Source: Rhexocercosporidium sp. MPI-PUGE-AT-0058 (lineage: Eukaryota > Ascomycota > Leotiomycetes > Helotiales). Taken from it: DNA of 64,000 nucleotides. The stretch is taken from positions 930,001 through 994,000 of the forward strand of contig JAGTJL010000015.1 of the NCBI GenBank assembly GCA_020746875.1. The letters are read 5' to 3'. Shown here piece by piece: positions 23,501 to 34,342 of this stretch; position 1 is the stretch's first letter; each line of letters starts with the position of its first letter. Made by a program: the position numbers and the translations under genes. The notes beneath the pieces were generated by a model. The model was not told the origin of the DNA. It worked only from the letters and a program-made list of their open reading frames with translations, and ran no database searches.

Positions 23501-25878
23501 GTGGGCAGTATACTATCGCCGACAAGTCGTCCTCAGCTGCGGTCCATATGAGCGGCGAAATGACGAGAAGTATTGGAACAGCCTTTTACGTTGCCCCAGA
23601 AGTCAGGTCTTCAATTGGTGGAACATATACCAGCAAAGTTGACATGTATTCGCTTGGTATCATCTTCTTTGAGATGTGTTTTCGACCTCTCATTCCCGGT
23701 ATGGATCGTCAACGTGTGGGCGAAGGTTTGAGACAAAAGCAACCGATTTTTCCGTCAGAGTTCAAGCCATCGGAGCTACCAGTACAATCAAATATTGTAC
23801 TTTCACTCCTGAACCATAGCCCAAAAGATCGACCGTCCAGTTCGGAACTCCTAAAAAGCGGTAGACTTCCTGTGCAGATGGAAAACGAGACAATTCGGCA
23901 AGCACTAGCTGGCCTAACAGATTCCAAATCACCTTACTACAACAAGATGATGCAGGCCTTATTTTCGATACAAGCAGTCCAAGCCAAAGACTATGCTTGG
24001 GAAATGGGCGTGGTAAATCACAGTGCCAGCGACCTGCTTTTGCAAGGTCTTGTGAAGCAGAAATTGATTTCTATCTTCCGACATCACGGAGCAGTTGAAA
24101 CACCAAGAACCGTCTTGTTCCCTCGTTCCGGACACTATGGCTCCAACGCAGTTCAATTACTTGATGAGAGAGGTACACTACTGCAACTGCCTTACGATCT
24201 CACTCTTCCCCATGCACGAGCTATTGCTAAGCATGATCCGCCTGTCCAACGATCTTTTGCATTCGGTCGAGTCTTTCGAGATCGGGAAGCCGGCGGGCAG
24301 CCACTCACGTTCGGTGAAGTGGATTTCGATATTGTTTCCAGTGACACCCTAGATTTGGCACTCAAGGAAGCAGAAGTTATCAAAGTTCTAGACGAGATTG
24401 TGGGAAATTTTCCGTCACTAGCAGCAACTCAAATGTGCTTCCACTTGAATCATTCGGATCTTCTAGGGCTTATCTTTGACTTCTGCAGAATTGAATCTAG
24501 TATCCGTCAGGCTGTCGCGGATACACTTAGCAAGCTCAACGTAGGTTCTTGGAGCTGGCAGAAGATACGAACGGAACTTCGGTCACCTATCATTGGTGTA
24601 TCAGCACCCAGTCTTGACGATTTGCAACGATTTGACTTCCGTGGTAAGTACCTTCTCCTTGAGTATGGACCTGCAAAATGCTAATCAAAACAGACACTCC
24701 CAGCAAGGCTTTCTCCAAATTGAAAACTCTCTTCGAGGGGACTGATACGTTTGAGAGAGCATCTTCCTCGATTGCTCATCTACGCGATGTGATCGAATAC
24801 ACCAAGAGATTTGACATACACAGTAAAATCTACATCAACCCACTCGGCAGCTTGAATGAGAAATTCTGCAAAGGAGGCGTCATATTCTCTTGCCTGTTCG
24901 ATCGCAAGATTCGAGATGTGTTTGCTGCTGGAGGAAGATATGATTCCTTAGTCAGAGAACATCGACACAAGTCCGGGAACCACTCTGAGGCAAGACATGC
25001 TGTTGGTTTCAATTTGGCGTGGGAGAAAATGGCTCGTCTCCCAAAAGCAAGTGCGAAAGGATTCTTAAAGAAGGCAGAAGAGGATGTGCATGGCATTTGG
25101 AATTCGAAGAGAGTAAGTACCGTACAGTCTCCCCACGTCAGCGTTTGCTGACTCTAGTCAGTGCGATGTTCTAGTTGCCAGCCATGACGCTGCTATACTA
25201 CGAAGTACGGGTATTGAAATCGTCCAAACTCTCTGGCGACACGATATCAGTGCAGAACTAGCTCGAGACTCCCGATCCCCAGAAGACTTGCTCTCCAAAT
25301 ACCGCGACGACCAACACTCCTGGGTTGTCATCATCAAGCAAGACTCGATCCTAAAAGTCAAGAGCCAAGACCGAAAAGATGTCTCAGATGTCGACATCCC
25401 CTCAACCCAACTCCTTGCCTGGCTCAACAGCGAAATCCGCGAGCGAGACCAGAAGAACGGCACACATCACCGCGGAAAACTCCAGCGCCACAGTAGCCAA
25501 GCCGACGCTTCCCCAGAGCACGAACAAGACGTCCGCGTTCTCGTCGCGGGAACGAAGTCTAAGAAATCGAATCGCCGCAACATCGTCGAGCAAGCACAAG
25601 CTCGAGCCGGTTTAGTCGTCCACGAATTCCTCGACGGCCCAATCGCAGCCATCGAAACTACAGATCAAGTCATGGAATTGATTCGCGGGACTAGACTCTC
25701 TGATCCCGAGAGCTGGAGGCAGGTCACACATGCAGTACAGACGGCGGAAAGAAGGTACCTGGGCGAAGTGCATGATTTGATGAATACCCTAGCACACCAG
25801 AATAAGGATATCACTAGGAACTCGTTCATCTACAATTTTCGGACGGGGAAGTGTATCTATTACGATTTGGGTGCTTGA
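20574..25878 (+). CDS. GCN2: eIF2-alpha kinase GCN2 (cpc-3)
   Basis: Six exons: 20574-20792, 20848-22615, 22791-23095, 23224-24643, 24694-25112 and 25162-25878, giving 1,615 aa. Domains: RWD (about 40-150; LQYEEIQEDELIALEAIYG), a charged coiled coil, a degenerate kinase (about 300-510, with HEDVH for HRD and ADA for DFG), the active kinase (from about 600; LGKGGFGEVVKA, an acidic insert around 22995-23040, HRDLKPEN near 833, DFGLA), a HisRS-like domain (from about 1010), and a C-terminal ribosome/dimer domain. Under amino-acid starvation, uncharged tRNA on the HisRS-like domain activates the kinase, which phosphorylates eIF2 alpha and raises Gcn4/CPC1 translation. All parts expected of a functional GCN2 are present. 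Confidence 0.97.
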
Positions 25879-26519
25879 TGCTTTATGATGGATGATGATG
25901 TTTCAGATGAGGATTGAGAGGAGTTAAAATACCCTGGTGAGGACTGCGTGCATGTTGAAGTCCCTAATGGTGGTTATGGACTCTGCTTTTCGATATGTTT
26001 TTGAAAAGCTAGCTTGGCGGTTTTGTTTAGATGAGACAATTGATGATTTGGTTTTGAAATCGAAGGGACATTTTCTTTATATATGTCATTAGAAGCCTTG
26101 AGGCCAACTTCCTCCTCGAGTGAAGTCTTTCTCGGCGACAAACATGACACGACACTTGTGGACCACGAGCTATGATACTCGATTGCGAGCCTAGAAAGTC
26201 ATTGTGCTCTTTTCGAAGAGGGTTTGCACTAACAGCACACCCATCAGCTCGCCAACTTATGATTTAAAGAACCTTGCATTGGTGTACTACGTGATTGACT
26301 CGCACCGAATGGGCAAATCAGGTAAGGAGTTCGCAACCCACATCGCATCCAATAGTAGATAGAGCGCGTAGTAGGCAAGGCAAGCGTCAGCCTCATCGAG
26401 TCACCGAGTTACGCTGCGCTTATAAGACGCTAGCCCACAACCCATAACGAACCGCTCGTTTTTCTATATTTCACACTCGAACTTAAACTCACTGTTGAAT
26501 AAAAGCAAGGAATCAAACC
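25879..26519. other. Intergenic, no gene seen
   Basis: About 640 bp between the GCN2 stop and the 2EXR gene. The left part is T-rich with ATGATG repeats just past the stop, likely 3' untranslated sequence. The right end (26460-26519) looks like a leader running into the next ATG. Nothing else is supported. Confidence 0.4.
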
Positions 26520-27787
26520 ATGACGGATTTATTCCCCCTCTTCCCACTCCTACCAAAGGAATTACGACTTGCGATATGGAATCTGGCTTTGGAATCCCGC
26601 ATTGTGGAGCTGTGCTTTCAAGTCTGGGATGAGGAGTGGGAAACTGGAGATGGGAACGAGGATGGAAGTGAAACTGAAAACGGGGAGCTGGAGCACAAGA
26701 GAGATGATCCTCCCGGTGTCATAAAGGAAGCTGGAGATGTGGACGAAGATGAGGACGAGGACCAAGAAGCTGAGACGGAGGCGACCAATAAAGAAAATGA
26801 CAACGACAATGACAACAACTCAGACGGCGATAGCGACTCTGAATCAGAAACATCACACACGCCCCTCAAACCAGGCCACTTCTACTCACCGACCGCTCTT
26901 CCCTCTCTGCTGCGCGTAAACTCCGAAGCGAGATCCGTCGCTCTCGCAGCATCCCTTCCGGGCTTTCCCATGAGCAGTAACAAGGAGGACGAGTATGTGT
27001 ATTATAATCCTGAGATCGATATTCTGTTTTTCCCGGCGTGGTGTTGGCAGCATGATATTAGCGGGTTTGAGGAGAGGGTTGGGAAGGAGGTTAAAGGGAG
27101 GATTAGGAGGGTTGCTCTTGGTGAGTGCTGAGTAGTTTCCTTTTCTCTCTTTCTATTATATTATTTTCTCTGCTCTCCTTTGTATCTTCTTCCAATATTG
27201 ATTCCCTATCCACCAATTGAAACATCTTACAACGCTTATTCTGGTCTCCATTCGGAACTGGGTTGGACACCGACTGATTTAAACCAGAGAACCTCATGTG
27301 GATGTCATTCTGGGACGAAGGGACCGTTAACGATCAAATCACAATTTCGGAGTTCAAAAACGTCAAAGAATTCATCTTTGCCACGAGGGAGTTGACGGAG
27401 TGTGGCTGTTGTATCGATTTCGGGGGTCCAGAGGTTGGATTGGTGGAGTTTGTTGAGATTGGGGATGAAGATGAGGACGAAAAGGAAGCAACAAAGGTGG
27501 CCGAGGAGGGGAGTACCCCTCTTGTGGGTGAGAAAGATGCAAATAGTGAAACTGAGATGAATAACTCAAATGATCAGGTGAGCTTAACGCGGGAGATGAA
27601 GGGTCTGGGCGTGGAGGGAAATGGGGAGGAAGTAGACAAACGTGGAAAGTTCGATTATACGAAAGGGTACATGGATAGACTGGTTGTCGAGTTTCAGAAG
27701 ATCAAGGAGGCTGATGAGGATTGGAATGTGCCGGAAGCTAGGTTTGTCCGCTTGAAGAGGGGTGGGGAGTTTGCTCGTGATCCTTGA
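26520..27787 (+). CDS. 2EXR-domain protein, function unknown
   Basis: Two exons, 26520-27120 and 27288-27787 (intron 167 nt), give 366 aa. The N terminus FPLFPLLPKELRLAIWNLAL is the characteristic start of the fungal 2EXR family, in which this motif occurs with a second block like that at VNSEARSVALAA. Between them lies a very acidic low-complexity segment (residues about 35-110, rich in Glu, Asp and Asn). The splice joins VAL to ENLMWMSFWDEG. The coding strand is C-rich at about 26840-26970 and then abruptly G-rich to 27120. 2EXR proteins are abundant in filamentous fungi and their role is not established. The intron boundaries fit well but were not confirmed. Confidence 0.8.
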
Positions 27788-28112
27788 TTTGGAAATGATG
27801 GGCTACCTGCTTAGGCCTTGGGGATGGAGCGTGTAGAATAGCAGACATTCTAGAGCCCACCAGAGACAGATCAGTTCTTTTGAACTTAGAAGGAAGTTTC
27901 GACGAAAACAGGTTTAATATCCCGTCACTCTAATATTCCAATCATCATGGAACCTCTCTCAAAAGATGACTTCATCTCCAGCTATATAGCCACTCATTTC
28001 TTCTTAGTGGGTATACGCGAACAAAGTCGAAAGAACGCGAAATCATATAAATCAGCTACATTGCAAACCACTACATATGTACAGCCCTTAGCAATCTTTC
28101 ATTCCCAGCAAC
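27788..28112. other. Convergent 3' ends, no gene
   Basis: A 325-bp gap between the 2EXR stop and the NDUFA12 stop on the opposite strand. It should hold both terminators. No feature is recognised. Confidence 0.4.
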
Positions 28113-28891
28113 CTATGCTCGCTGAGCAGCAACCGGAGTCCAAGCATTGAGCTTCGGCTTGACACTATGCAAACAATCAGCTCCAAACCCCCATCTACAT
28201 TAAGGGAAGAGAGAGAGGTTCTTACGTGGAGTAAGGCTTGTACTGTCCCCGAGATAGAGTGAAGTTTGGTCGATGATCTGGCAACTCCCACGATCGAACG
28301 TTGGTCTGCAAGATTGGGTCCTCGGTCGGTGGCTTGTCAACCATGTATGAAATCCAGGCGTGCCATCCGGGCTCGATGTGTGATCTACTCCATCGTCAAT
28401 ACATCATTCTTGTTGTCTCAGCCCGCCTGGTTTCAATCGCCCTAAGGAATGAATGCTCACGGGTCAAGCTCGTAGTCCTTGTAATCCACCCATCTCGTCC
28501 TCACTACACATGCATAAGTCTCCAGTCACCCGGCGGTATCCCATCCGCACTCACAAGGCAATTCCTCCTCCAAGTTCTCGAAGTATTTGTTGCCGTATCG
28601 ATCCGTTGCAATCAACGTTCCGGCCTTAGTATCACCTGCAAAGCACATAAGCCCCCATTCAAATTCCCAATTATATCTCCAGGATCCAATTACCTATATG
28701 CTACAGCCAGAAACCATCCATCAGTAGCTATCCCGTCGTGTTCGAAAGAGGGGCGTAGAGACATACCTGCATTTGATGGGCGGCATCCTGCAGTCACAAC
28801 GTCAGCAAGCTCCTCATCACTCAAGTGGAAGGGTTCCTACACGCAGACCAACTCTGCGCAAGTTGCGCAACGTTCTGAAGACAGTCGACAT
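28113..28891 (-). CDS. NDUFA12: Complex I accessory subunit NDUFA12 (B17.2 type), seven exons with a 7-nt microexon
   Basis: No single long frame covers this gene; it appears only after splicing. Exons: 28891-28841, 28787-28767, 28700-28694, 28635-28555, 28503-28461, 28384-28226 and 28164-28113, total 414 nt, 137 aa. Key segments are MSTVFRTLRNLRRVGL, DAAHQMQ, then H-I-G across the microexon, GDTKAGTLIATDRYGNKYFE, LRTRWVDYKDYELDP, HIEPGWHAWISYMVDKPP and LSRGQYKPYST. These match the NDUFA12 family closely. The protein is a peripheral subunit of mitochondrial NADH:ubiquinone oxidoreductase, on the matrix arm. The third exon (CATATAG) is only 7 nt. Introns are 51-76 nt. It diverges from PGS1. 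Confidence 0.93.
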
Positions 28892-29086
28892 GGTGTTGAT
28901 GTATCAATGGCTTGGGACGTCGAACGAGAGTTGTTCGGGTCGTTGAAGGCGGGCTCGCGGCTCCACTAAAAATGTACTAGCGCGAGAGCTTCAATGGAAG
29001 CTGTGAACATCAACCTCCTGCCTTACTCATACCACAAACTCGATTTCTAGGTACTTGCAGAATTGGAGATTTTATACACGGATACC
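28892..29086. promoter_or_regulatory. Short bidirectional promoter, NDUFA12 and PGS1
   Basis: Only 195 bp separate the two divergent start codons, so the genes must share regulatory DNA. An inverted CCAAT core (ATTGG) lies near 29062. No TATA box is obvious. That both products act at the mitochondrial inner membrane is known for the families; joint control is inferred. Confidence 0.5.
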
Positions 29087-30881
29087 ATGATAGTAAGAAG
29101 CACCATACGATGCGCAGCAAGCCGGCGTTTACAGGTCTGCCGCCCACGAAACCTGCACTGCAAACAGCGGCGATACTCAACCTCAACATCCTCCCTCGCA
29201 AGCAGCGCTAGCAGCACATCTCCAGCTTCAATGCTGGGAGCATTCACGAACGAATTGGATAGGATAGCGCCCAAGTTCCAGATACAAGGGTCACAGATAC
29301 ATATCCTACGCTCGCCGGCAGAGTTTTACGAGACGTTGAAGGTTGATACACCTGTCTATCTTGCGTTCTTATACTGTATATTGTTATGAGGGAAAGGAGG
29401 AGTGCTGATTTATCGAATGCGTGTATAGAGCAAGATCCTGGGAGCGGAGAATCACATATTTCTGTCTACATTGTACATAGGGAAAACAGAACATGAACTT
29501 GTAAATGCCACTACTCTTTCCTGCTCCGTCCACTTTATTGATTCATGTGCGTAGATCTCAACATTACAACAAGCTCTGCGAGCGAAACCTAAGTTGAAGC
29601 TTAGTATCCTGACGGATGCTTTGAGAGGGACGAGGGAATCCCCAGAGGCGTCTTGTGCGTCTTTGCTCGCTCCATTGGTGTCTGAGTTTGGAGCAGAGAG
29701 AGTTGAGATTCGGATGTATCATACGCCGAACTTGACGGGGTTGAGAAAAAAATATATCCCAAAACGGATCAATGAGGGATGGGGATTGCAGCATATGAAG
29801 TTGTATGGAGTCGATGATGAGATTATCATTTCAGGGTAAGCTATCTCCGTACCTGAGTATACTTTGTGACATCAAGTCTGACCAGAACAGAGCAAATCTC
29901 TCAAGTGACTATTTCACCAACCGGCAAGACAGATACCACGTCTTCTCATCCAAGGAAATAACAGAGTACTTCTCTAAAATCCACCACGCCGTCTCAAAGC
30001 TCAGCTTTCTCGTAACGCCCGACCCCCAACTACCAGCTGGCTACACTCTCGAATGGCCTTCCTCAAACCTCGCCCCGTCCCCTCTCGACGACCCAGCAAA
30101 ATATATCGCCAGCACCTCCAGCATCCTGACCTCCCTCATCCAACCCCGCTCTCAATCTCAATCTCAATCTCAACCGCAACCCCCCTCCCCGCAAACAAAC
30201 ACAACAGTCTACCCCCTCTCCCAATTCACGCAACTCCTCAGCCCACTAGACACCTCAACCGAACTCCCAGCCATCACATCAATCCTGAAAACCCTCTCCC
30301 AGCCCGCATTCAGCACCTCCTCCTGGACATTCACAGCCGGCTATTTCAACCCAGACCCCTCCTTAATCACCCTCCTCCTCTCAACCACCTCCAAATCCAA
30401 CACCGTAATAACCGCCTCCCCCTGGGCAAACGGCTTCTACGGCTCCAAAGGTGTCTCCGGCCTCCTCCCCGCAGCTTACACACTCCTCTCCCGCCGCTTC
30501 CTAGAAGCTGCGCAGAAATCCGGACGCGGTTCCGACATCAGCTTGAAGGAATGGCGGAACGGAACAGTAGGCGAGAAAGACGGGTGGACGTACCACGCCA
30601 AAGGCCTGTGGATTTCTCTGGACGGGGAGAGGGAGCCGAGTATTAGCGTGGTGGGGAGTAGTAATTATACGAAGAGGAGCTATGGGTTGGATCTGGAGGT
30701 CGGGACGGTGATTGTTACGGGTGATGAGGGGTTGAAGAGGAGGTTGGCGGAGGAGAGGGATGGGTTGGGGGTTTATGCCGAGAGGGTGGGCATGGATGAT
30801 TTTGTGAAGGTGGAGAGGAGGGTTGGGATTAGAGTTCGGGTGGCGATGTGGATTGTTAAGATGGTTGGGGGGGCTTTGTAG
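29087..30881 (+). CDS. PGS1: Phosphatidylglycerophosphate synthase PGS1
   Basis: Exons 29087-29341, 29429-29500, 29555-29835 and 29891-30881 give 532 aa. The start is the first ATG in frame; the N terminus MIVRSTIRCAASRRLQV, with CKQRRYS following, is a clear mitochondrial targeting sequence. Two HKD motifs of the phospholipase-D superfamily are present: LQHMKLYGVDDE (near 188) and YHAKGLWIS, then GSSNYTKRS (near 437). The family makes phosphatidylglycerophosphate from CDP-diacylglycerol and glycerol-3-phosphate, the first committed step to cardiolipin. A Ser-Gln repeat (SQSQSQSQ) is encoded by a hexamer run. The last exon switches from strongly C-rich to strongly G-rich near 30560-30620. The donor of intron 1 (GTTGAT) is unusual, but the protein join is well conserved. 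Confidence 0.94.
30150..30173 (+). repeat. Hexanucleotide microsatellite inside PGS1
   Basis: Four exact TCTCAA units encode alternating Ser-Gln in a loop between the two HKD motifs. The length may vary between strains without a frame change. Confidence 0.8.
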
Positions 30882-31727
30882 ATAGAATTGTGTGTGGTGG
30901 ATAGTATTTGTAAGATTGGACTTGTACGATGGATGGCTAACTAACTAGGCGACTGTAGAATATTGAGGGCATGTTACACATTCGTCACGCGTAAACATCG
31001 AAGCGAGGCCAGAAGATAGAACCTTTTGTTTACTCTCACGAACACTTCCTCTGCCTCGTCTCGCCTAACAAAGGCCAATCTCTGGTCAGTTTAATTCAGT
31101 TGAGGACTTCTCACAAATAACTGTGGGTCGGGTATCTGGATCACAACATTGATCATTTCTACTCTATGGTAAGTTTGGACACGAGATGGGTAGATTCAAG
31201 ATTACGAAACTTGTGATATATATACCTAACTAAATGTTCAACTTAAGTAGGAGGAGCATTCATCTAATCATCAATCGATATTTGATATCTATAGAGCAAA
31301 TCAACATTTTCACAGAAAAGCTAGTCATAAAATCACAAGAAATACACCGTCGAATGACAGAAAGACGTTCAGAATCATTAATATTTAGAAATACCCGCAG
31401 CGCCATATGTGTACCGTGAAAGAAAAAAGGCACTGCTCTCGAGTGGGGGATATATTCTGCATCCTAGTCCAGTTATGCAAGCTAGGCTGCCTGTTTGTAT
31501 GGTCGTCTGTCATAATTTCGTCTCCCCACACTTGCATTCAAATCCATCCAGCTCCAGATGACTGACTGCTTGGCTGGCCATTCAATCCAACCCAATAACG
31601 CCTGGACATGCTCTCATTTCGTAACGTATCATTGCCCATCAACTCCTATGCTCCCCAACCAAGTCTCCGCTCAAATCCCCCATCCCACCGTTCCTCGCTC
31701 CAACTAACACAATTCAACTCCCATTCT
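30882..31727. other. Convergent 3' region, no gene
   Basis: About 850 bp between the PGS1 stop and the DnaJ stop on the other strand. It is AT-rich at 31190-31400. Only short frames without motifs are seen. Confidence 0.4.
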
Positions 31728-32983
31728 CTACAAAATCTCCTTCAACTTCCTCTTCTGCTCCATCGTAAGGCTGGTAGGGAATTTCACATTGTACGTAATG
31801 ACAAAATTACCCCTCTGATCCGGCTTCTTACTAAGCGGCATGCCTAGGTTGGGGAACACCTCTTTCTGGCCTGGTTGCGTGGGTCCGGCTTTGTCGAGGT
31901 TGATTGACTTGCCGTCGATGGTTGTGATGGTGCGCTTCCAGCCCGTGAGAGCTTCTTTGAGATCGAGGTCGACGGTGTGGTGGATGTCGTCGCCGTCGCG
32001 AGTGAAGAGGGGATGTGGTTTCTACGAAGACATGTTAGCTGAGTTCAGACTAAATTTATCACAGGATAATTGGAATGGAGAAAGGGGAAATCATACCTCT
32101 TCAACAACGAAATGCAAATCCTGCTGTCCACCCTCCTCCTGATCCCCAACACCCTTGAACTTGATCTTGCTCCCCTTCTTCAATCCCGGCTTAATATCCA
32201 TCTCCAGCACCTTATCCTGCGTCGTCCTCTTCCCCGTAACCTCATCGAACGCCTTCCGCTTGATCTTCATCTTCTTATGCGTGCCCTTGTACAGCTCCTC
32301 GAGCGTCAAAGGCAGCGGCCTCTCCACCGTCGTAACCTCCGGAGTCTGCGCTCTATACCTCGCCGACTCTGCACCAGACCCAGCCGTTCTCGTTCGCCCG
32401 CCGGATTGTCTGGACCGCGGCATTCCACCGCCTCCAAAGAGATCCTCGAATCCATCACTACTGCCACCCATACCCGTCTGTCCACGCAAGAACTCAGAGA
32501 ATATACTCTCGGGATTGCTGAAGCTGAACCCTCCACCCCCACCTCCAGGCGCACCGGTATTGAATTGGTAGTGGAAATTCCGTCCTCCTCCAGGCATGCC
32601 CGCACCACCAAAATCAAACCCACCTGGCATACCGCCCGCAGCGCTTGCGTATGGGTTCCCGCCGGCACTGGGATCGGGAGGTGGGGGACCGCCGCGCATC
32701 ATAAAGTCGAGCCCATATTGGTCGTAGGTTGTGCGTTTCTCGGGGTCCGAGAGGATCTCATAGGCTTGGGAGACCTCTTTGAATTTCTCTGCTGAGTTGG
32801 GGTTGTCTTTGTTCTTATCTGGGTGGTGCTTCAATGCCATCTTCCTGTATAGACGTTAGCTGCGTGTCGAGAGTGGGGAGGTCTTCTGTCTTGGTTATCC
32901 TACCGGTATGCTTTCTTGATTTCATCTTGTGAGGCGTCGGGCTGGATGCCCAACGAATCGTAGAGTTTGGTTTCTGCTACCAT
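31728..32983 (-). CDS. SIS1: Class B (type II) DnaJ / Hsp40 co-chaperone, SIS1-like
   Basis: Exons 32983-32904, 32844-32097 and 32021-31728 (introns 59 and 75 nt) give 373 aa. J domain at the N terminus ([18 protein letters not shown], then [18 protein letters not shown] at 34-36), followed by a Gly/Phe-rich region and two C-terminal substrate-binding domains ([14 protein letters not shown]...; VVEEKPHPLF) without the zinc finger of class A. It ends [11 protein letters not shown]. The family activates cytosolic Hsp70 ATPase and helps in folding and disaggregation. A perfect heat-shock element lies about 600 bp upstream (33580-33597). The symbol is by closest yeast type; S. pombe psi1 is the same class. 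Confidence 0.95.
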
Positions 32984-34342
32984 CGTTGCGGATGTGTTGT
33001 GTTGTATTGTAAGTGTGTATGTGGAACTGCAGATTCCTGTGTAAGGTCTGCTCTTTCTTTGTTGTGGCCCTTAGACTAGTCGTGTGTGCTCCAAAGAATG
33101 TATGTCGAGGGAAGGTGAATGGAGTGTAGTGAGCTCACACTTAAACGGAAGTCGACCAGATGCCAAAGGTCCCTGTTAGAAGAAAGTTGAACGAGAACTT
33201 CTCTCGGAAGCAATTAGAAGAATCTCGAATGTTATGCCTGTTGCTAGTAGAACAAGGGGACGGAGACGTCGACGGATCTGCGTAGAAAGCAGAACAGCTG
33301 ATCGTTTGATTGTTCGCAAACAATGTCGGGTCGAATACAGACAAACAATGGGTCGTGGTTCCTTTGTTATGCGGATATGCAATTGACCAATGATTCGCTT
33401 TGTTAAATTTGAGAAATGGATTGAGTTGTCGAAGGAGTTCTTCCGTCTTTTTTGAAGGATGATCCAGAGCTGGGAGGGGAGGGGTCGTTGCTGCACGCCA
33501 CTCTGGTCAGGTTTTGTCGTGACGTTCAACCCCCGCCATTTGGGAATGGCGGTGACGTTGGGCATTGGCGGGGTGAGTAGAAGCTTCGAGAAGCTTCGAG
33601 TAAAAACAACATTGTACCAGAGTCGATGAAAGAGAGACTACATTCCACAAATGCACACATTTCAAGATTTTGGTATGGAAAATGGAAGGATTGAAGTGAT
33701 ATTTAATTCTTTGGGGGTTGACGCAGGAAAGGTTTACGAATTAGCCCCCCTCCTGCTGGTGTTTGAATGGTACTTTGGATCCTGGTGTACCCCAGGTTTT
33801 ATTGCCCACATTTGTTTTGATAGATTTGTTTTTTTTTCTTTTCCCACAGATCGACATGATTATTTACTCCTCAAATCGTACTGAAATATGTTGACTATTT
33901 ACGACTATTGGTCTTATCCCCCCTCTTTCTCTTTCCCAAGAGCTGTGAAGCCCTCTCAGCACTTAAATTCGGGGGTTTACGATATTAATAGGGGAATCCA
34001 AATCGCTCACGACAGACAGGAGAAAGGTTAAGTCGTTGTAAGGCGATTTATTGGTTAAAGGGTCGGATGGAACTGTTACGGTTGGGATTAGAATTGTTTT
34101 GGTGTTTGCAATCCTCGCCCAGTGCCCTTTTCCTTTCGGGAAGCTAGAGAGTGGAGGTTGAGTGACTTGAAAAAGAAAACGAGAAAAAGGCGTGAATTGA
34201 TCGCTGGCCAAGAGAATTCTGAAACTTTCGAGGTACAAAGCTGCCTTGTATTTAAGATATCATTCTCTACAACATCATACGAAAGGGGTATTCTCGCTTA
34301 ATAACAGCCACATGTCTCCATTGACTACCACGGTCCCTCACC
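32984..34342. other. DnaJ upstream region, no gene
   Basis: About 1.36 kb between the DnaJ start and the stop of the UIM-protein gene, both on the minus strand. It holds the DnaJ promoter and the 3' end of the UIM gene. Open frames at 33176-33565 and 33651-33884 have no recognisable content. The heat-shock element is the only clear signal. Confidence 0.45.
33580..33597. promoter_or_regulatory. Heat-shock element upstream of the DnaJ gene
   Basis: The sequence GAAGCTTCGAGAAGCTTC is four alternating GAA/TTC units with correct 2-nt spacing, the canonical HSF1 site. It is built from a tandem 10-bp repeat (33581-33600). It lies 597-614 bp upstream of the DnaJ ATG, with no other start codon nearer. 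Confidence 0.75.

Noticed and set aside
28301..28969. A 222-codon plus-strand frame
   Set aside because: It lies antisense to the spliced NDUFA12 gene, which has clear family identity. The frame has no recognisable domain.
30053..30646. A 197-codon frame inside PGS1
   Set aside because: It overlaps the PGS1 last exon in another frame. It is Pro/Arg/His-rich because of the C-rich DNA, and no motif is present.
32070..32795. A 241-codon open frame on the plus strand opposite the DnaJ gene
   Set aside because: It is antisense to a well-supported DnaJ exon. Its Arg/Leu/Ser-rich composition is that expected from the shadow of a G/F-rich gene.
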